A DNA stretch of 64,000 nt, from contig JAUKNK010000057.1 in the NCBI GenBank assembly GCA_030765055.1, positions 2,736,001-2,800,000 on the forward strand, given 5' to 3'. Below are positions 44,150-56,123 of this stretch, one piece after another (position 1 is the first letter of the stretch; each line of letters opens with the position of its first letter). The notes below the pieces were generated by a model. That model was given only the letters and a program-made list of their open reading frames with translations, did not search any database and was not told the DNA's origin. Source of the stretch: Mantis religiosa (Eukaryota > Arthropoda > Insecta > Mantodea > Mantidae). Made by a program: the position numbers and the translations under genes.

Positions 44150-44585
44150 CTTGTACTCAAGTATAATAGTAACATGCTATTGTCGTAATGTTCAATAATG
44201 AGCTTAGAAAGAGCAATTTACAAAGTTTGGAAACATTATTTATTTTTAAGATATGATTATACAATGAAATACTCCATTATATATTATTTTGTATTTCCAA
44301 AATAGAACTTTGAACTAGAGAAGGAGTTCCACAAATCAAGAAACCACACACAATATTTAACATTTCTGTTCATTATTATGACTATTGTGATTTACAAATG
44401 TAATAAAATGTATATAAAACATGGTAAATTAAGCTTTATTAATTTGAATTGTGTTTCATCAATTTCGTTGAATATTTTGCTCTTAATTCAGTATTAATCC
44501 TTGTAGCCACATTTCCAGTTATTTTATTGTCATATCAGATTTGAACAGCTTCCCTTCTCTCTCTACAAACTGTTTACTTAACAAT
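44150..44585 (+). repeat. Direct duplication, copy 2
   Basis: Partner of 35680-36045, with about 60 bp of extra sequence. Confidence 0.6.
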
Positions 44586-45117
44586 CTCGTACTAGGTAAT
44601 GTGATACTTGTACCGAGATCTGACTTTGGTACAAAACATGTAGTCAAAATATTGTACCATTATAAAATAGAAGTTGATAAAAAATATACAAACTTCCTAC
44701 CTTGCGGCAAACCCGCATAGCAGACTGGGCTCTTATTTGATTTGCGTTCTAATGGAGCTATGAGTTCACTTATCCTCAGGTGAATGGTTTTAGGAAATGG
44801 ATTTTGGTGGTTGTTGGCTACTCAGTTCTATTAATAACATTTTGGTTCATTGCAAAATTGTTTAGTTTAATTCTTACTAAATTTGATTAATCCTGATTGA
44901 CTTGTATCGGTGACCACCTGTTAGTAGATTTTCTAATATAGATTTAGTTTACTAACCCTGGATTACTTGTTTAAAGTTACTTCCGTGCGGTTTCTACTAC
45001 TTCTTTCTACGGTGACTACTTTGCTCTAATAAACTTCTAATGCTGCTTCCACTTACACTGGTTGCGCTATTCTTAACTTCCCTACATTTCAAACTTATAA
45101 ATTTTCGCTTCTCCTTA
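44586..45117. other. No recognisable feature
   Basis: Nothing supported. A frame at 45040-45240 runs across the SINE B tail. Confidence 0.3.
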
Positions 45118-45178
45118 CCGCCTGCGGTGCCGTATGTAGTAAAAGCGGGCGTTAAACACTACACATTTCATTTCATTT
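45118..45178 (+). repeat. SINE B, 3' end with ATTTC tail
   Basis: CCGCCTGCGGTGCCGTATGT, then AAAAGCGGGCGTTAAACAC and a short CATTT repeat. Confidence 0.65.
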
Positions 45179-46439
45179 CGCTCCTCCTTCCTAACCCGCA
45201 CGAACACGTCCTTTCTGTCGCACTATCACCTTTTAAGTAAGTTTTTCTTACTTTGCGATTCAGTTCAAACCGTATTCTGATCCCCTCACTAACTTTATCA
45301 CATGACCAAAATAGCTCAGCCTTCTCAAATCTTACATTATCTTTGTTTTCTCATTTATTTTGAATTTTCGCATTTTTTGCAAAACTCATTCAACTCATTG
45401 ACGTTCAGGCCACTCTGAGTTGGGGAACGCCTACCCTGAGTTTTTTGTAACGGTATACATCGTTACCAAATCAGCGAAGTAAATTTCTTTAGCATTCATG
45501 CCCCGCCGCATTTTGGAAACCCCTTTGTCCCAACAAATTCCTGGCTGGCGACTATTCTATAGTTCTCAGACATTGAACCTGTCCTTGCACAAAGAGAGTA
45601 ACGGTGCCGCCTTCCTGTCTCTCCGAAGTGTGCAGATTTTTACAAGAATATTGTCTCTTACTTTCCTGGAAGCTAGTAATATGCTATATTAAATTAAATT
45701 CTTCCCATTTTATTCTTTAAGTTAACCACTATTTTAATCATTACTCTATCCTTTCTAATTTCATATTAATATAAAAAGGTTTGTATATGAGTTTGGCAAA
45801 GCAGTTTCTTTAATTTATCTGATTTTAATTATCGTGATTTCAATTAATTCGCCGCCTCCTAATCGCTGCCCGGTACTGCGGCTACAACTTCCAATGAATT
45901 AACTTTACATAAGATACATTGTCAAATTCTTTCCCTATTTTGTTGGAAAATATTATTTTTCTATTTATCTCTAATGATTTTATCAAAATGTCTAATGTTC
46001 AAGACAAAAAAAAAAACAGAATGTACAACTGTAATATTGTAGAAATAGGCTCACGTTCATTCAAAGCCAAATCTTGTTAAAAATGTAATACAACTATATT
46101 TAATTAATGACTTTGAAGCCTATTCTTGTTCCATTTCAATATAAAATACCTTTGTATCTTAAAAAAGTTAATTGTATTCTTGCAAATTTGTAATAATAGC
46201 ACTACAGTTTAGAAGACAGCATGAGCTGACCCCATTCTTAACATTTAACTACGTCCTTCTCATATCTACAACAAAATGCTTCATGAAACTGCTTCTGTTA
46301 TTATTTTATTTGGAGCAGACAGAATAATGAGTCTTAGTGGTAGGACGGATTGAGAGTGTAACATGTTAAATGTCTGCAGCAGATGATCTGTTAGTTATAG
46401 TGATTGTCCGCCAGGAGAGAAATTCCGGAACTGCCAACC
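45179..46439. other. No recognisable gene
   Basis: AT-rich. A 64-codon frame at 45498-45692 is not recognised. Poly-A near 46004-46015. Confidence 0.3.
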
Positions 46440-48240
46440 GAATTCAAATCGCTGTCCAGAGATGGCTCCACAGGTAATATATTATACTAAGGACAAATAT
46501 ATGCAATTATTTACCAAGAAGACACACCAATAAATAAACTCGAAACAGCCATAAAGATAGCCACTACTGCCTGTGTTCCCTTAAGACAACAGCGGGCTAT
46601 CAATACTAGATCTCCCCACGACATTAAGATTCTCCAGCAAGCGCAAAACAAAGCCCGACGCAAATGACAAAGAACAAGAAACATCCTACATCGCGCAGAT
46701 GACCACAAAGCTAGATATTTAGGTAACGCACGCGCTAGAAATTACACCCAAAATCAATGGGATAACACGCAGGGAAATTTTAATCCCCAACAAAACTCAA
46801 CTTGGCGAATAGTTAAATGCCTTACCCAAACACGAACGAATATCCCTCCCCTCCAAATTAATAATACAATAGCCGAAACACCCCAGGCCAAGGCTGAAGC
46901 TTTTGCGATCATCTTGGAGAATGTCTTTTCCGCCAATCCAGTAATTGGGCAAGATGACTTCATAGCAGAAGTCGAAAACAAAGTTAGAGACTTAGGGCAA
47001 TGACCGACTCACAATAAAATGCGCTAGACAAACCCAGGCGAAATAGGCTGGATCATACGGCATCAACCAAACAGAAAAGTGCCTGGGCCAAACAAAATAC
47101 CAAATGTGGTACTAAAGAAGCTAACGTCAAGAGCACTAAAGCTCTTAGCAAACATTTTTAATTTCACACTCGAAAGAGGAAGGTTTCCTTCATGCTGGAA
47201 AGAAGCCAAAATACTTCTGTTCCCCAAAGCAAATAAACATCTAGCACTTCCAGTCAACTACAGGCCAATTAGCCTATTAAACACAATAAGCAAAGTACTG
47301 GAAGAGATAATACTGAAGAGAATAAACAAACACATTCATAGGAACAACGGTAGACGACGCAGTATCCAGCGTTAAGCCAATCAAAACAGGCGTACCTCAA
47401 GGAAGTCTGCTGGGACCGATACTATTCAACTTATACATAAATGACATGCCCGGTCTAGTAAGAACGAACAAATAGATATATTCCGACGACTCCGCTCTAG
47501 TAACGCAGTCAACCCAACCGCGAATCATTCATCATTGTCTTTAAAACGCCCTAAATACACTAGAACTTTGGTTCTCCAAGTGGAGAATTAAAGTACATGC
47601 ACAAAAAACGCAAGTTACAATCTTCACGAAAAGACTCCTGCATAGGAAAAACAAGCGTGCCCTTCAGCCGTTAATATATCAAGGCGAAGGAATCGACTGG
47701 AAGTGCCAAGTGACCTATTTAGGTCTTGTAGTGGACCAGGGACTCACCTGGGGCAAACACATTACCACGATCAAAGCCAAGGCCAATGGCCAGCTAAATA
47801 AATTATTTCCAATATTTAATATCAACAACCAACTTAGAGTACATATGGGCCTTACCCTATATAAGACACTGATAAGGCCTATTATCACGTATGCAGCACC
47901 CGTATGGGGATACGCTGCAAAAACTCACTTACACAAATTGCAAACTCTACAAAACCGAATAATCCGAATAATTACAAAGCAACCGCCGGCAGCACCGGCC
48001 AATCTGTTGCACAACGAACTAAGACTACGCTCAATTGAGGAATTTATCAAAAGACTCAGCTTCAACCTCTATAAGCGCAAAGATAAAGACACTAACGCAC
48101 TAATACAGCAACTAGGCAATTACGACACAGAATACAATAAACATAAAAGACCGCTGTCCATATTTGATAGGACCATAGGGATGGGAGACCCAGATATAGA
48201 CATCCAAGAGTATCGTAACACTCTCGTAAGACTTCCATAG
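46440..48240 (+). pseudogene. Jockey-type LINE, RT region with internal deletion
   Basis: The order is: a connector with AEAFAIILENVFSANPVIGQ; the RT start PGPNKIPNVVLKKLTSRALK with FPSCWKEAKILLFPKANK and NYRPISLLNTISKVLEEIIL (47079-47375); then directly VKPIKTGVPQGSLLGPILFN and the catalytic box YSDDSAL (47479-47499), so the middle of the RT between these is deleted; then an intact 176-codon C-terminus (47710-48240) with VTYLGLVVDQGLTWGKHI and RPIITYAAPVWGYAAKT. No endonuclease is seen, so it is 5'-truncated. GC-richer than the flanks. Inactive. Confidence 0.75.
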
Positions 48241-49822
48241 AAGAAGTAAGATTACCCATGACTGTACACCACACCATGACATTTGGCAGTTCCACAAGTC
48301 CTTGTTCTTAGTCAAGGCGCCTCTAGTGGGGAGGCAACCAATTCCCCCATATTTACACGACAATCGCTATGAACAATGGTTATGATCAATCTAATGCGAA
48401 CAAATTCAAATTAGAATTAACTTCATACTAGACGCAGCTTATGAGCAGAGCTAATAATCATAGATATATATACAGACACTAATTTTACATGTAAAGATAA
48501 TGCATGACTAACGCAATGTAAGCGACCACCACTAGCCTTAATGACACGTTCTACCCTCTCAGGGTAGACAATACATGAACTAAGAACTAAAAACTAATGT
48601 AAATAAAGTAGTATAACTCACACAAGACTATTTCCTCTATCATTGAGGATGCAACCACTACGTTACGACGGTGTTTCCCATTGGAGATGACACTACACCC
48701 AACTACATCCCTCACCACGAATCCGCGAGGGCATATTCAGGGCTTCGGCCATGCTTATGTCCTAGCACCCAACCTCAGCTCGGTTAGGCCATACGGCCAA
48801 CCTGTACACGATCTCCATGTATCCGCAGGTGCTTATAGTGGTATTGCTGGAATTCCTTTCCTGCCTTCTCTCCGGTGGAGGTTTTTTAGTGAGTAGTACC
48901 TTCAGGTGAAGCTCACACTCCCAGCTGCACCATCCCAGTACTTTCGGGGTCAGTCCATGAATGAATTTTTCCTCCACTTGAAAAAAATAGTTTTTGCATG
49001 ATTCTATGTTAATTAAATCCTTCTCCATATGCTTTTGTCATAATTTAATTTAATTGGGAAGTACATCTCACAAATGTACGATAGGTATACAGTTTTAACA
49101 CAGCGGTCGTATGTCAGAGAATTTTAAAAATATCTCTTTAGGGGCAGCACGTTTATCAATGGCTTTGTGGCAATAATTCTAATAATTTACTATGTTTACA
49201 GATTCTCACTGTCGCTCATATTAATTTAATGTTAACAATTTCATCTACATTACTTTCTGCACTCATAATTAAACAAATTATTATTACAGGAGTTTATTCA
49301 TCCTTTTAGCTCACAGCCAATAACAAGAACATTTGCTGAATTTAACAAATGTTAATTGTTGCATTGGTTGTTAGGATTTCTATAGTCAGCTGTACTGACA
49401 GAAAGACATTATAATTATTATTAGGGAATGTGACTGTCAAATGCTTCAACAGCTCGTCGCTCTCACATTCCATTCTATTTGTAAGTCCAAGAAAAAAAAA
49501 TAGCTACATCTCATTTAAGAAAAGACAACAGGCAACAGGCAACCCAGTGATTAACCTTTAATCTGTTGGGTAATTTAAATAAGCTTTTTTTATTTCTCAA
49601 AAAAGTATTACATGCATACAGTAAGACATATTAATAAAACAACTGGGGTTGACTTTGCAAGTTATATTGTATTTATTTACAAAGTTCAAGAAAGATGAAA
49701 TTTGATGTCGGTGTAGTAAGGCAGATGAAATCTAACGTTTGTTTCTTGAATGCCAAAATGACTGTAACTAAACCTAATACATGTGTAAACTTGAGGGTAA
49801 GAAAGTCTGTGACATTGTTGGG
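48241..49822. other. LINE 3' region then unassigned
   Basis: 48241-48610 is probably the LINE's 3' untranslated part (AATAAAG near 48603). 48660-48960 is a GC-richer block with an 88-codon minus frame that looks repetitive but is not recognised. The remainder is AT-rich. Confidence 0.3.
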
Positions 49823-49868
49823 CAACACACACACACACATGCACACACGCACGCACACACACACTACA
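49823..49868 (+). repeat. (CA)n microsatellite, upstream of LINE
   Basis: Imperfect CA repeat with G interruptions (ACACATGCACACACGCACGC). It abuts the first codons of the LINE fragment. Confidence 0.8.
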
Positions 49869-49869
49869 C

Positions 49870-50451
49870 AATATTCGGAATCGACTCCGGAAGCTACAAG
49901 AAAGGAACTGGAAGATTAACCTAAGATGGATAAAGGCACATGTAGGACATCATAGGAATGAAATAGCGGATCAAATTGCAAAGGAAACAGCACAAGATAA
50001 TGTGTTAGAAGTAACCTACAACAAAATACCAAAAAGTGAAGTAATCAGCAAGCTAAAGTGCTGAAGTATGGAAAAATGGCAACAAGAATGGCAACAAACT
50101 TCAAAAGGTGAAATTACAAAATTCTATTTTCCCAACATAAATGACAGGATGAAAACTAAGATAAAACTAACATCAAATCTAATGTCATTGTTAACAGGTC
50201 AAGGGAAAACTAAAGTGTACTACCACCGATTTAAAATAAGTGACAATCCAATGTGTAAGTGAAACCAAAATGAACAAACTGTGGACCACTTAATGTTTGA
50301 GTGTAATCTGTTAGAAAAAGAAAGCGAAAATCTAAAGAAAGCAATAACAAGGGCTGGTGGACACTGGCCACTAGAAAAAAAGGAACTTATACAAAAACAC
50401 ACCAAAAGTTTCAGTAACTTTGTAAACAGTATTAACTTCGATAATCTGTAA
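49870..50451 (+). pseudogene. LINE C-terminus with RNase H domain, 5'-truncated
   Basis: The frame reads NLRWIKAHVGHHRNEIADQI, the end of an RNase H domain (W-I-K-A-H-x-G, N-E-x-A-D with the last catalytic Asp), then after two stops LTGQGKTKVYYHRFKISDNP, M-C-K-stop-N-Q-N-E-Q-T-V-D-H-L-M-F-E-C, and a tail ending FDNL-stop. This is the C-terminus of RNase H-bearing insect LINEs (I or R1-like clades). About 170 nt of 3' untranslated sequence follow, up to AATAAATGAATAAATAAAA. Confidence 0.7.
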
Positions 50452-50623
50452 ATAGTCAAGTGGGACGCAAATACTTATATTAGTTTATAGAATTGTAAGT
50501 CTCGAGGAAATGTGATAATATGTAATACAATAGTGAAAACAAATTTAATGTAACTGTGCACCCAAGCATATAGTATTACTCACTATGTAATGGAATATGC
50601 GGTATAATAAATGAATAAATAAA

Positions 50624-50652
50624 AACACACACACGCACACACACAAACACAC
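50624..50652 (+). repeat. (CA)n microsatellite, downstream of LINE
   Basis: AACACACACACGCACACACA directly after the LINE's A-rich end. Confidence 0.8.
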
Positions 50653-51929
50653 TGTAATGAAAGTAAGGTTTCTATATGCATTGCAAGTCTAAATATTTGC
50701 AGTTCACAGAGAAAGTTAATTAGTTCATTTAGAAGCGTGGTAACATATCCTTACTTATATGTAATTTGCTGTTATACATATTAATCAATGAAATCCAACC
50801 GAGCTTTATGTCATTAAATGATCATATGACATATGCTGAGATGCTTATATTACATTTTTAAATTTTGAAAGGATTGTTAGGATATTCATGAGATGAGGCA
50901 ATGTGAAGCAACATTCCTGTGTTGTTGTCACAATTTTTTCTCTTCTCGTGTGAGATTTTGTGGCTATCAGTTTCTTCTGGTCAACAATTGTATCAACGTA
51001 TTGTGAAGAAGAGTCAGGAGATCTCTCGTTTTCAGGTTTGGTTCAGAGTTGAAGTAAATACAATTTTGGAGAAGTCTAGTTTTGTAACAAATAATTTAAT
51101 TATATTATCTGGATTACATTTGACTTTAACCTTCCTTCCTGGTCAATCATTACAGGTTACCTCCAGCATATCGATAAATTCTTAAATCTTTAATAAAAAG
51201 ATTCCATTAAGTACATAAAAATCCTTACTTCTGCACGTCTCCTCATCACTAACAAGATTACAGAACACATATCACCTTATGAACATGATTGATTTTCCTC
51301 TTCAATCCAAACATTTTCATCTTTTCACATCGAGCAAGATTATTGATTTACTTTTCCATAGCAACGGTTCATCATATCATGGCCCACTAATATTCAGAAT
51401 ACAAAACTTATTTCAAACCAAAAACTCCCGTTACAAATGTGAGTGAAATAAGATGTAATATTATTGTTAGTAGCTGCTGCAAGAATTGATTACGTAATGT
51501 GATGATGTGCACCAGTAGGACGTTAGTTATTTGGTTGCTATAGCAACATAGAAAGAATGGAGCAAGGGATTATCTGCAATTGGCGTTCTTCTGCATCAGA
51601 ACTCCATAGGAGGAAGATGTGTATTTGAGTCTCTCCGAGCAAGTGCGGAAACAATTTTGTGTATATGCATTTAAGATGCATTAATTAGTGTAAGTGTAAG
51701 AGAAGAATCGTTCATATATACGTCAATCACCGTTTCTTAAAAGACAGCATTTCACATCATTTAAATTTGTATCAAAGTTTGGTAAATTTTCAGAATAATT
51801 AAATATTCGACTTTGAAAAATAAGAGACGCATTTGTTTACTCTAAACGCAGTAATAATTTTTCCTCTACTCCACGACCATGGACAGAGATAAGATCTCTA
51901 ACGCCAGTGATGTTGCCGAGGAACCTATA
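50653..51929. other. No recognisable gene
   Basis: AT-rich. An 88-codon frame at 50919-51185 is not recognised. Confidence 0.3.
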
Positions 51930-52125
51930 GGTTTACACTACAAGATGTTCACAAAGGTGACAAACAAATCATCACGTCATCCATCCCACATGATTTACAG
52001 CATTCCCATTGCAAATGATCGCCACAATGCAGGGCTTCTTGAACGAAATCTTCAGTATTCTGTTTTGCCTTATTATATCGTTGCAATGCTATTTGAAAAG
52101 AAATGCAATAAACATGTACATTGTT

Positions 52126-52994
52126 GGATAGAGTCAACATGAAAAATTCAATGCCATGGCCGGGATTTGAACCACGGATCTACTGGTTTCCGTCCAGTCG
52201 CTCTTAACCTTTGAGCTACCATGGCCAACGTGCCTTCCTGACATTAAATTCTCCAGTTGACTCGTATATTTCCCCGGTAGACCACTAGGGGCTCTCGCAT
52301 CCGAGATACACCGTTCGTGGCGACTTACTATTGTAAGTACTTAAGTCCCAGGCTTCATCATTTAACTCTTATTATTTTAGTTAATTGATGGAAATTAATC
52401 ATTTCTCCACACTAGCCGTATATAGGCTAAGATATTTGATGGATAGAGTCAACATGAAAAATTCAATGCCATGGCCGGGATTTGAACCACGGATCTACTG
52501 GTTTCCGTCCAGTCGCTCTTAACCTTTGAGCTACCATGGCCAACGTGCCTTCCTGACATTAAATTCTCCAGTTGACTCGTATATTTCCCCGGTAGACCAC
52601 TAGGGGCTCTCGCATCCGAGATACACCGTTCGTGGCGACTTACTATTGTAAGTACTTAAGTCCCAGGCTTCATCATTTAACTCTTATTATTTTAGTTAAT
52701 TGATGGAAATTAATCATTTCTCCGCACTAGCCGTATATAGGCTAAGATATTTGATGGATAGAGTCAACATGAAAAATTCAATGCCATGGCCGGGATTTGA
52801 ACCACGGATCTACTGGTTTCCGTCCAGTCGCTCTTAACCTTTGAGCTACCATGGCCAACGTGCCTTCCTGACATTAAATTCTCCAGTTGAATCGTATATT
52901 TCCCCGGTAGACCACTAGGGGCTCTCGCATCCGAGATACACCGTTCGTGGCGACTTACTATTGTAAGTACTTAAGTCCCAGGCTTCATCATTTA
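52126..52994 (-). repeat. SINE A trimer, 315-bp period, flanked by 8-bp target duplication
   Basis: Three near-identical units start at 52126, 52441 and 52756. The third ends after 239 bp, without the 76-bp linker. tRNA-like modules lie at 52153-52225, 52468-52540 and 52783-52855 (minus). ACATTGTT occurs on both sides (52118-52125, 52995-53002). The left duplication arm keeps the empty site near 32047. Confidence 0.85.
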
Positions 52995-53002
52995 ACATTG
53001 TT

Positions 53003-54628
53003 ACTGTTGATAAAGTTATATGCTGTTTAGATGGCTTTCCGTAAAATATTAGAAGTCACAATATTAAACACATTAGCTAAAATATAATAAAAATAGAGTG
53101 TACCTTACAATTTGTCTCAAGTCTACGTAAAAAGAGCAAACATATTTTAAAATACATCTTGTCATTAGTTATGTTCAGATACAAATCATCAGCTATTACT
53201 TCTGTACCCCCTGACTAAGTAGTTATCAAAATAATTTGGCATGTTTTCTCAAACAGAAAGGAGCGTTGCATTTCCCAAATGCATATTCAGCTTTGCTGTT
53301 CTTGTCTTTACTGCAGGATTCAAATCATCTTCTTTTCAATTACTAAGGTGCATTCGGCAACTCAACTGCTTTTGGTTGTTCAAGTTTATATATCTTTGGA
53401 AGCTCTTTCAGACCACTGGGAATCTTTGATGCCGTTGCTCTTCTCTGTAGCAGTTGTGACAGTAAAGCTAAAGACCAACACTTTCTAATATTCCGGTCTT
53501 GTGGAATATTTGTTTTGCTTTACCACAAGGATAATGCTAGAATTAATACCTACAATATTCAACATATGGGTAAAATTACCACATAGCACACAATGCATGT
53601 ATTATTTCAGCATTTATTATTTTATTATTATTTTCTTGCCAACTTCAATTAGTTGGTCCTACGAAACATGAAAACCTGACATCAAAACTACTGTTTTACC
53701 ATTTTGGAACATATGATTCCTTTGCAAGATGACCTCAGCTATACTTAGGAGATGTGTGACCTCCAGCAATATTTACAAGATGCTTCCTTCAAAACTATTA
53801 ATTGCCAGCAACCAGAAGGAAGCTCAAGGGGACAAACCAGAGACTGAATGAGTAGCATGAACTACAATTTGCAAAACAAAGGAGTCATAAACTAAAACTC
53901 ATTGTGATTTTTAATAGCAAAACTCAAGTTCTGTTCAACAGAAATGCGGTATCTGATCAATATCATACTTAGAATAAGGAATATCTGGAGAGAGAGAAAT
54001 ATTGTCACAGCGCCTCTACGGAACAGTTGTATCAGCTTTGAGAAAAAACCTCAGGATAAAGCTGCACCTGAAAGCTATCTTGATAATGTTACTATTCATC
54101 CCACTGTAGTGATGAACCCATTCGCCTACCTAATGTGACAATTTTGTGTTGTTTCAACCGAGCAACAGGGGCAAATTTATTCACATGTACTCTACTCGCC
54201 TTCCTGAATGAATGTGAAAATGACGCTAAGAAACATCTACTAAGTGTGAAGAAAACAAACCATTTGTGTGAGTTCACTTTCAAAGTAACGAAAGCCTGGA
54301 ATACAACAAAAAATGAAACCGCATAAAAGTGATAATTCTACTACTAATAATAATGTGATGATAAACACAAACATGATACAAACTCCTGAGACCAAACCAC
54401 CCATTAGCTGGATAAGAACTGCTTCCTTGAAACAAGACAAGTAGTGCTCTGGTAACATACTCTTGTTCATCTCCACTTCATACCCTCATAAATCAAATTA
54501 TTGTGTAGGAAACATGACAATGAATATTTAACACATAATTGTGTGCTTCTACTGCCATGAATCAAACTATTTATTTTCAAAAGTGACAAACGACTAAAGC
54601 TCTTATCACAAACTTTACATTGGTGTGC
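53003..54628. other. 3' flank of ZNF copy 2 with unassigned insertion
   Basis: 53003-53150 matches the 3' flank of copy 1, and 54440-54628 holds decayed finger-like sequence next to the stop. Between lie roughly 1.3 kb with no counterpart, including frames at 53944-54326 that I do not recognise. Confidence 0.4.
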
Positions 54629-56123
54629 CTACTTACGTTCATGAACCAAATTATGTGTTTTTAAGGTTGAAAAATGAGTAAAGCTCTTATCACATACTTT
54701 ACATAGATGTGCCTTCTTACCTTCATGAATTAAATTATGTGTTTTCAAGGTTGACAAATGAGTAAAGCTCTTATCACATACTTTACATAGATGTGGCTTC
54801 TTACCTTCATGAATTAAATTATGTGTTTTCAAGGTTGACAACTGACTAAAGCTCTTATCACATACTTTACATAGATGTGGCTTCTTACCTTCATGAATTA
54901 AATTATGTGTTTTCAAGGTTGAGAAATGAGTAAAGTTCTTATCACATACTTTACATAGATGTGGCCTCTTACCTTCATGAACTAAATTATGTGTTTTCAA
55001 AGTTGACAACCGAGTAAAGCTCTTATCACATACTTTACATAGATGTGGCTTCTTTCCTTCATGAATTAAATTATGTGTTTTCAAATTTGACAAATGAGTA
55101 AAGCTCTTATCACATACTTTACATAGATGTGGCTTATTACCTTCATGAATTAAATTATGCTTGTTTAAATCTGACAGCCGAGTAAAGCCCTTATCACAAA
55201 CACTACATAGATGTGACTTCTTACCTTCATGAATTAAATTATGTATTTTTAAATGTGACAGCCGAGTAAAGCCCTTATCACAAACTTTACATAGATGTGA
55301 CTTCTTACCTTCATGAATTAAATTATGTATTTTTAAATCTGACAGCTGAGTAAAGCTCTTATCACAAACTTTACATAGATGTGGCTTCTTACCTTCATGA
55401 ACTAAATTATGTGTTTTCAAACTTGACAAATGAGTAAAGCTCTTATCACATACTTTACATAGATGTGGCTTCTTACCTTCATGAAATAAATTGTGTTTTT
55501 TCAAACTTGACAACTGAGTAAAGCTTTTATCACAAACATTACACTGATGTGGCTTCTTACCTTCATGAATTAAATTATGTGTTTTCAAACTTGACAACTG
55601 AGTAAAGCTCTTATCACATACTTTACATAGATGTGGCTTCTTACCTTCATGAATTAAATTATGTCTTTTTAAATTTGATAACTGAGTAAAGCTCTTATCA
55701 CAAACTTTACATTGATGTGGCTTCTTACCTTCATGAATTAAATTATGTATTTTCAAACTTGACAACTGAGTAAAGCTCTTATCACAAACATTACACTGAT
55801 GTGGTTTCTTACCAGCATTAATAATGGTATGCGTTGTCAAATTCAATACAGATGTAGAGCTGTTCTCATTCTTGCTATACTGTTGTGTTGTTTTGCTCCT
55901 ATCACTTAAATTACTGTGTTCTAAGTATAAAGGTTCTATATAAGCGTCTGCCCCATCACTACATTTATCATATTGTTCAGAATGTACGTATTCCTTTGCA
56001 GTTAGTACATCACATGTAAAATCATATTTTTGATAATCATATTTTGTGTTTCTTGTTGGGACTTCAGCACAGAACAATGGAGACTTGTCAAGAGTCGCGA
56101 CAGGAACTGTTTCTGGGTATAAT
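54629..56123 (-). CDS. ZNF copy 2, zinc-finger exon
   Basis: Fourteen fingers on an 84-bp period. Helix positions -1, 3, 6 by finger: QSI, QNR, QST, QSK, HST, QDI, RHI, RDK, HNT, RTT, HTT, QTT, HTT, HTT. Finger 8 has N-K-P in its linker; fingers 11 and 14 have Phe for Leu at helix position 1. The last five fingers are very alike, suggesting recent finger duplication at the C-terminal end. Confidence 0.82.

Noticed and set aside
51879..52142. 87-codon plus-strand frame as a gene
   Set aside because: It lies antisense in the 3' flank shared by the zinc-finger paralogues, is not kept open in the other arm, and ends in the SINE trimer.
52153..52855. Three tRNA genes on the minus strand
   Set aside because: The 73-nt modules fold tRNA-like but sit inside near-identical 315-bp SINE units and have poor T stems; they are repeat-derived.
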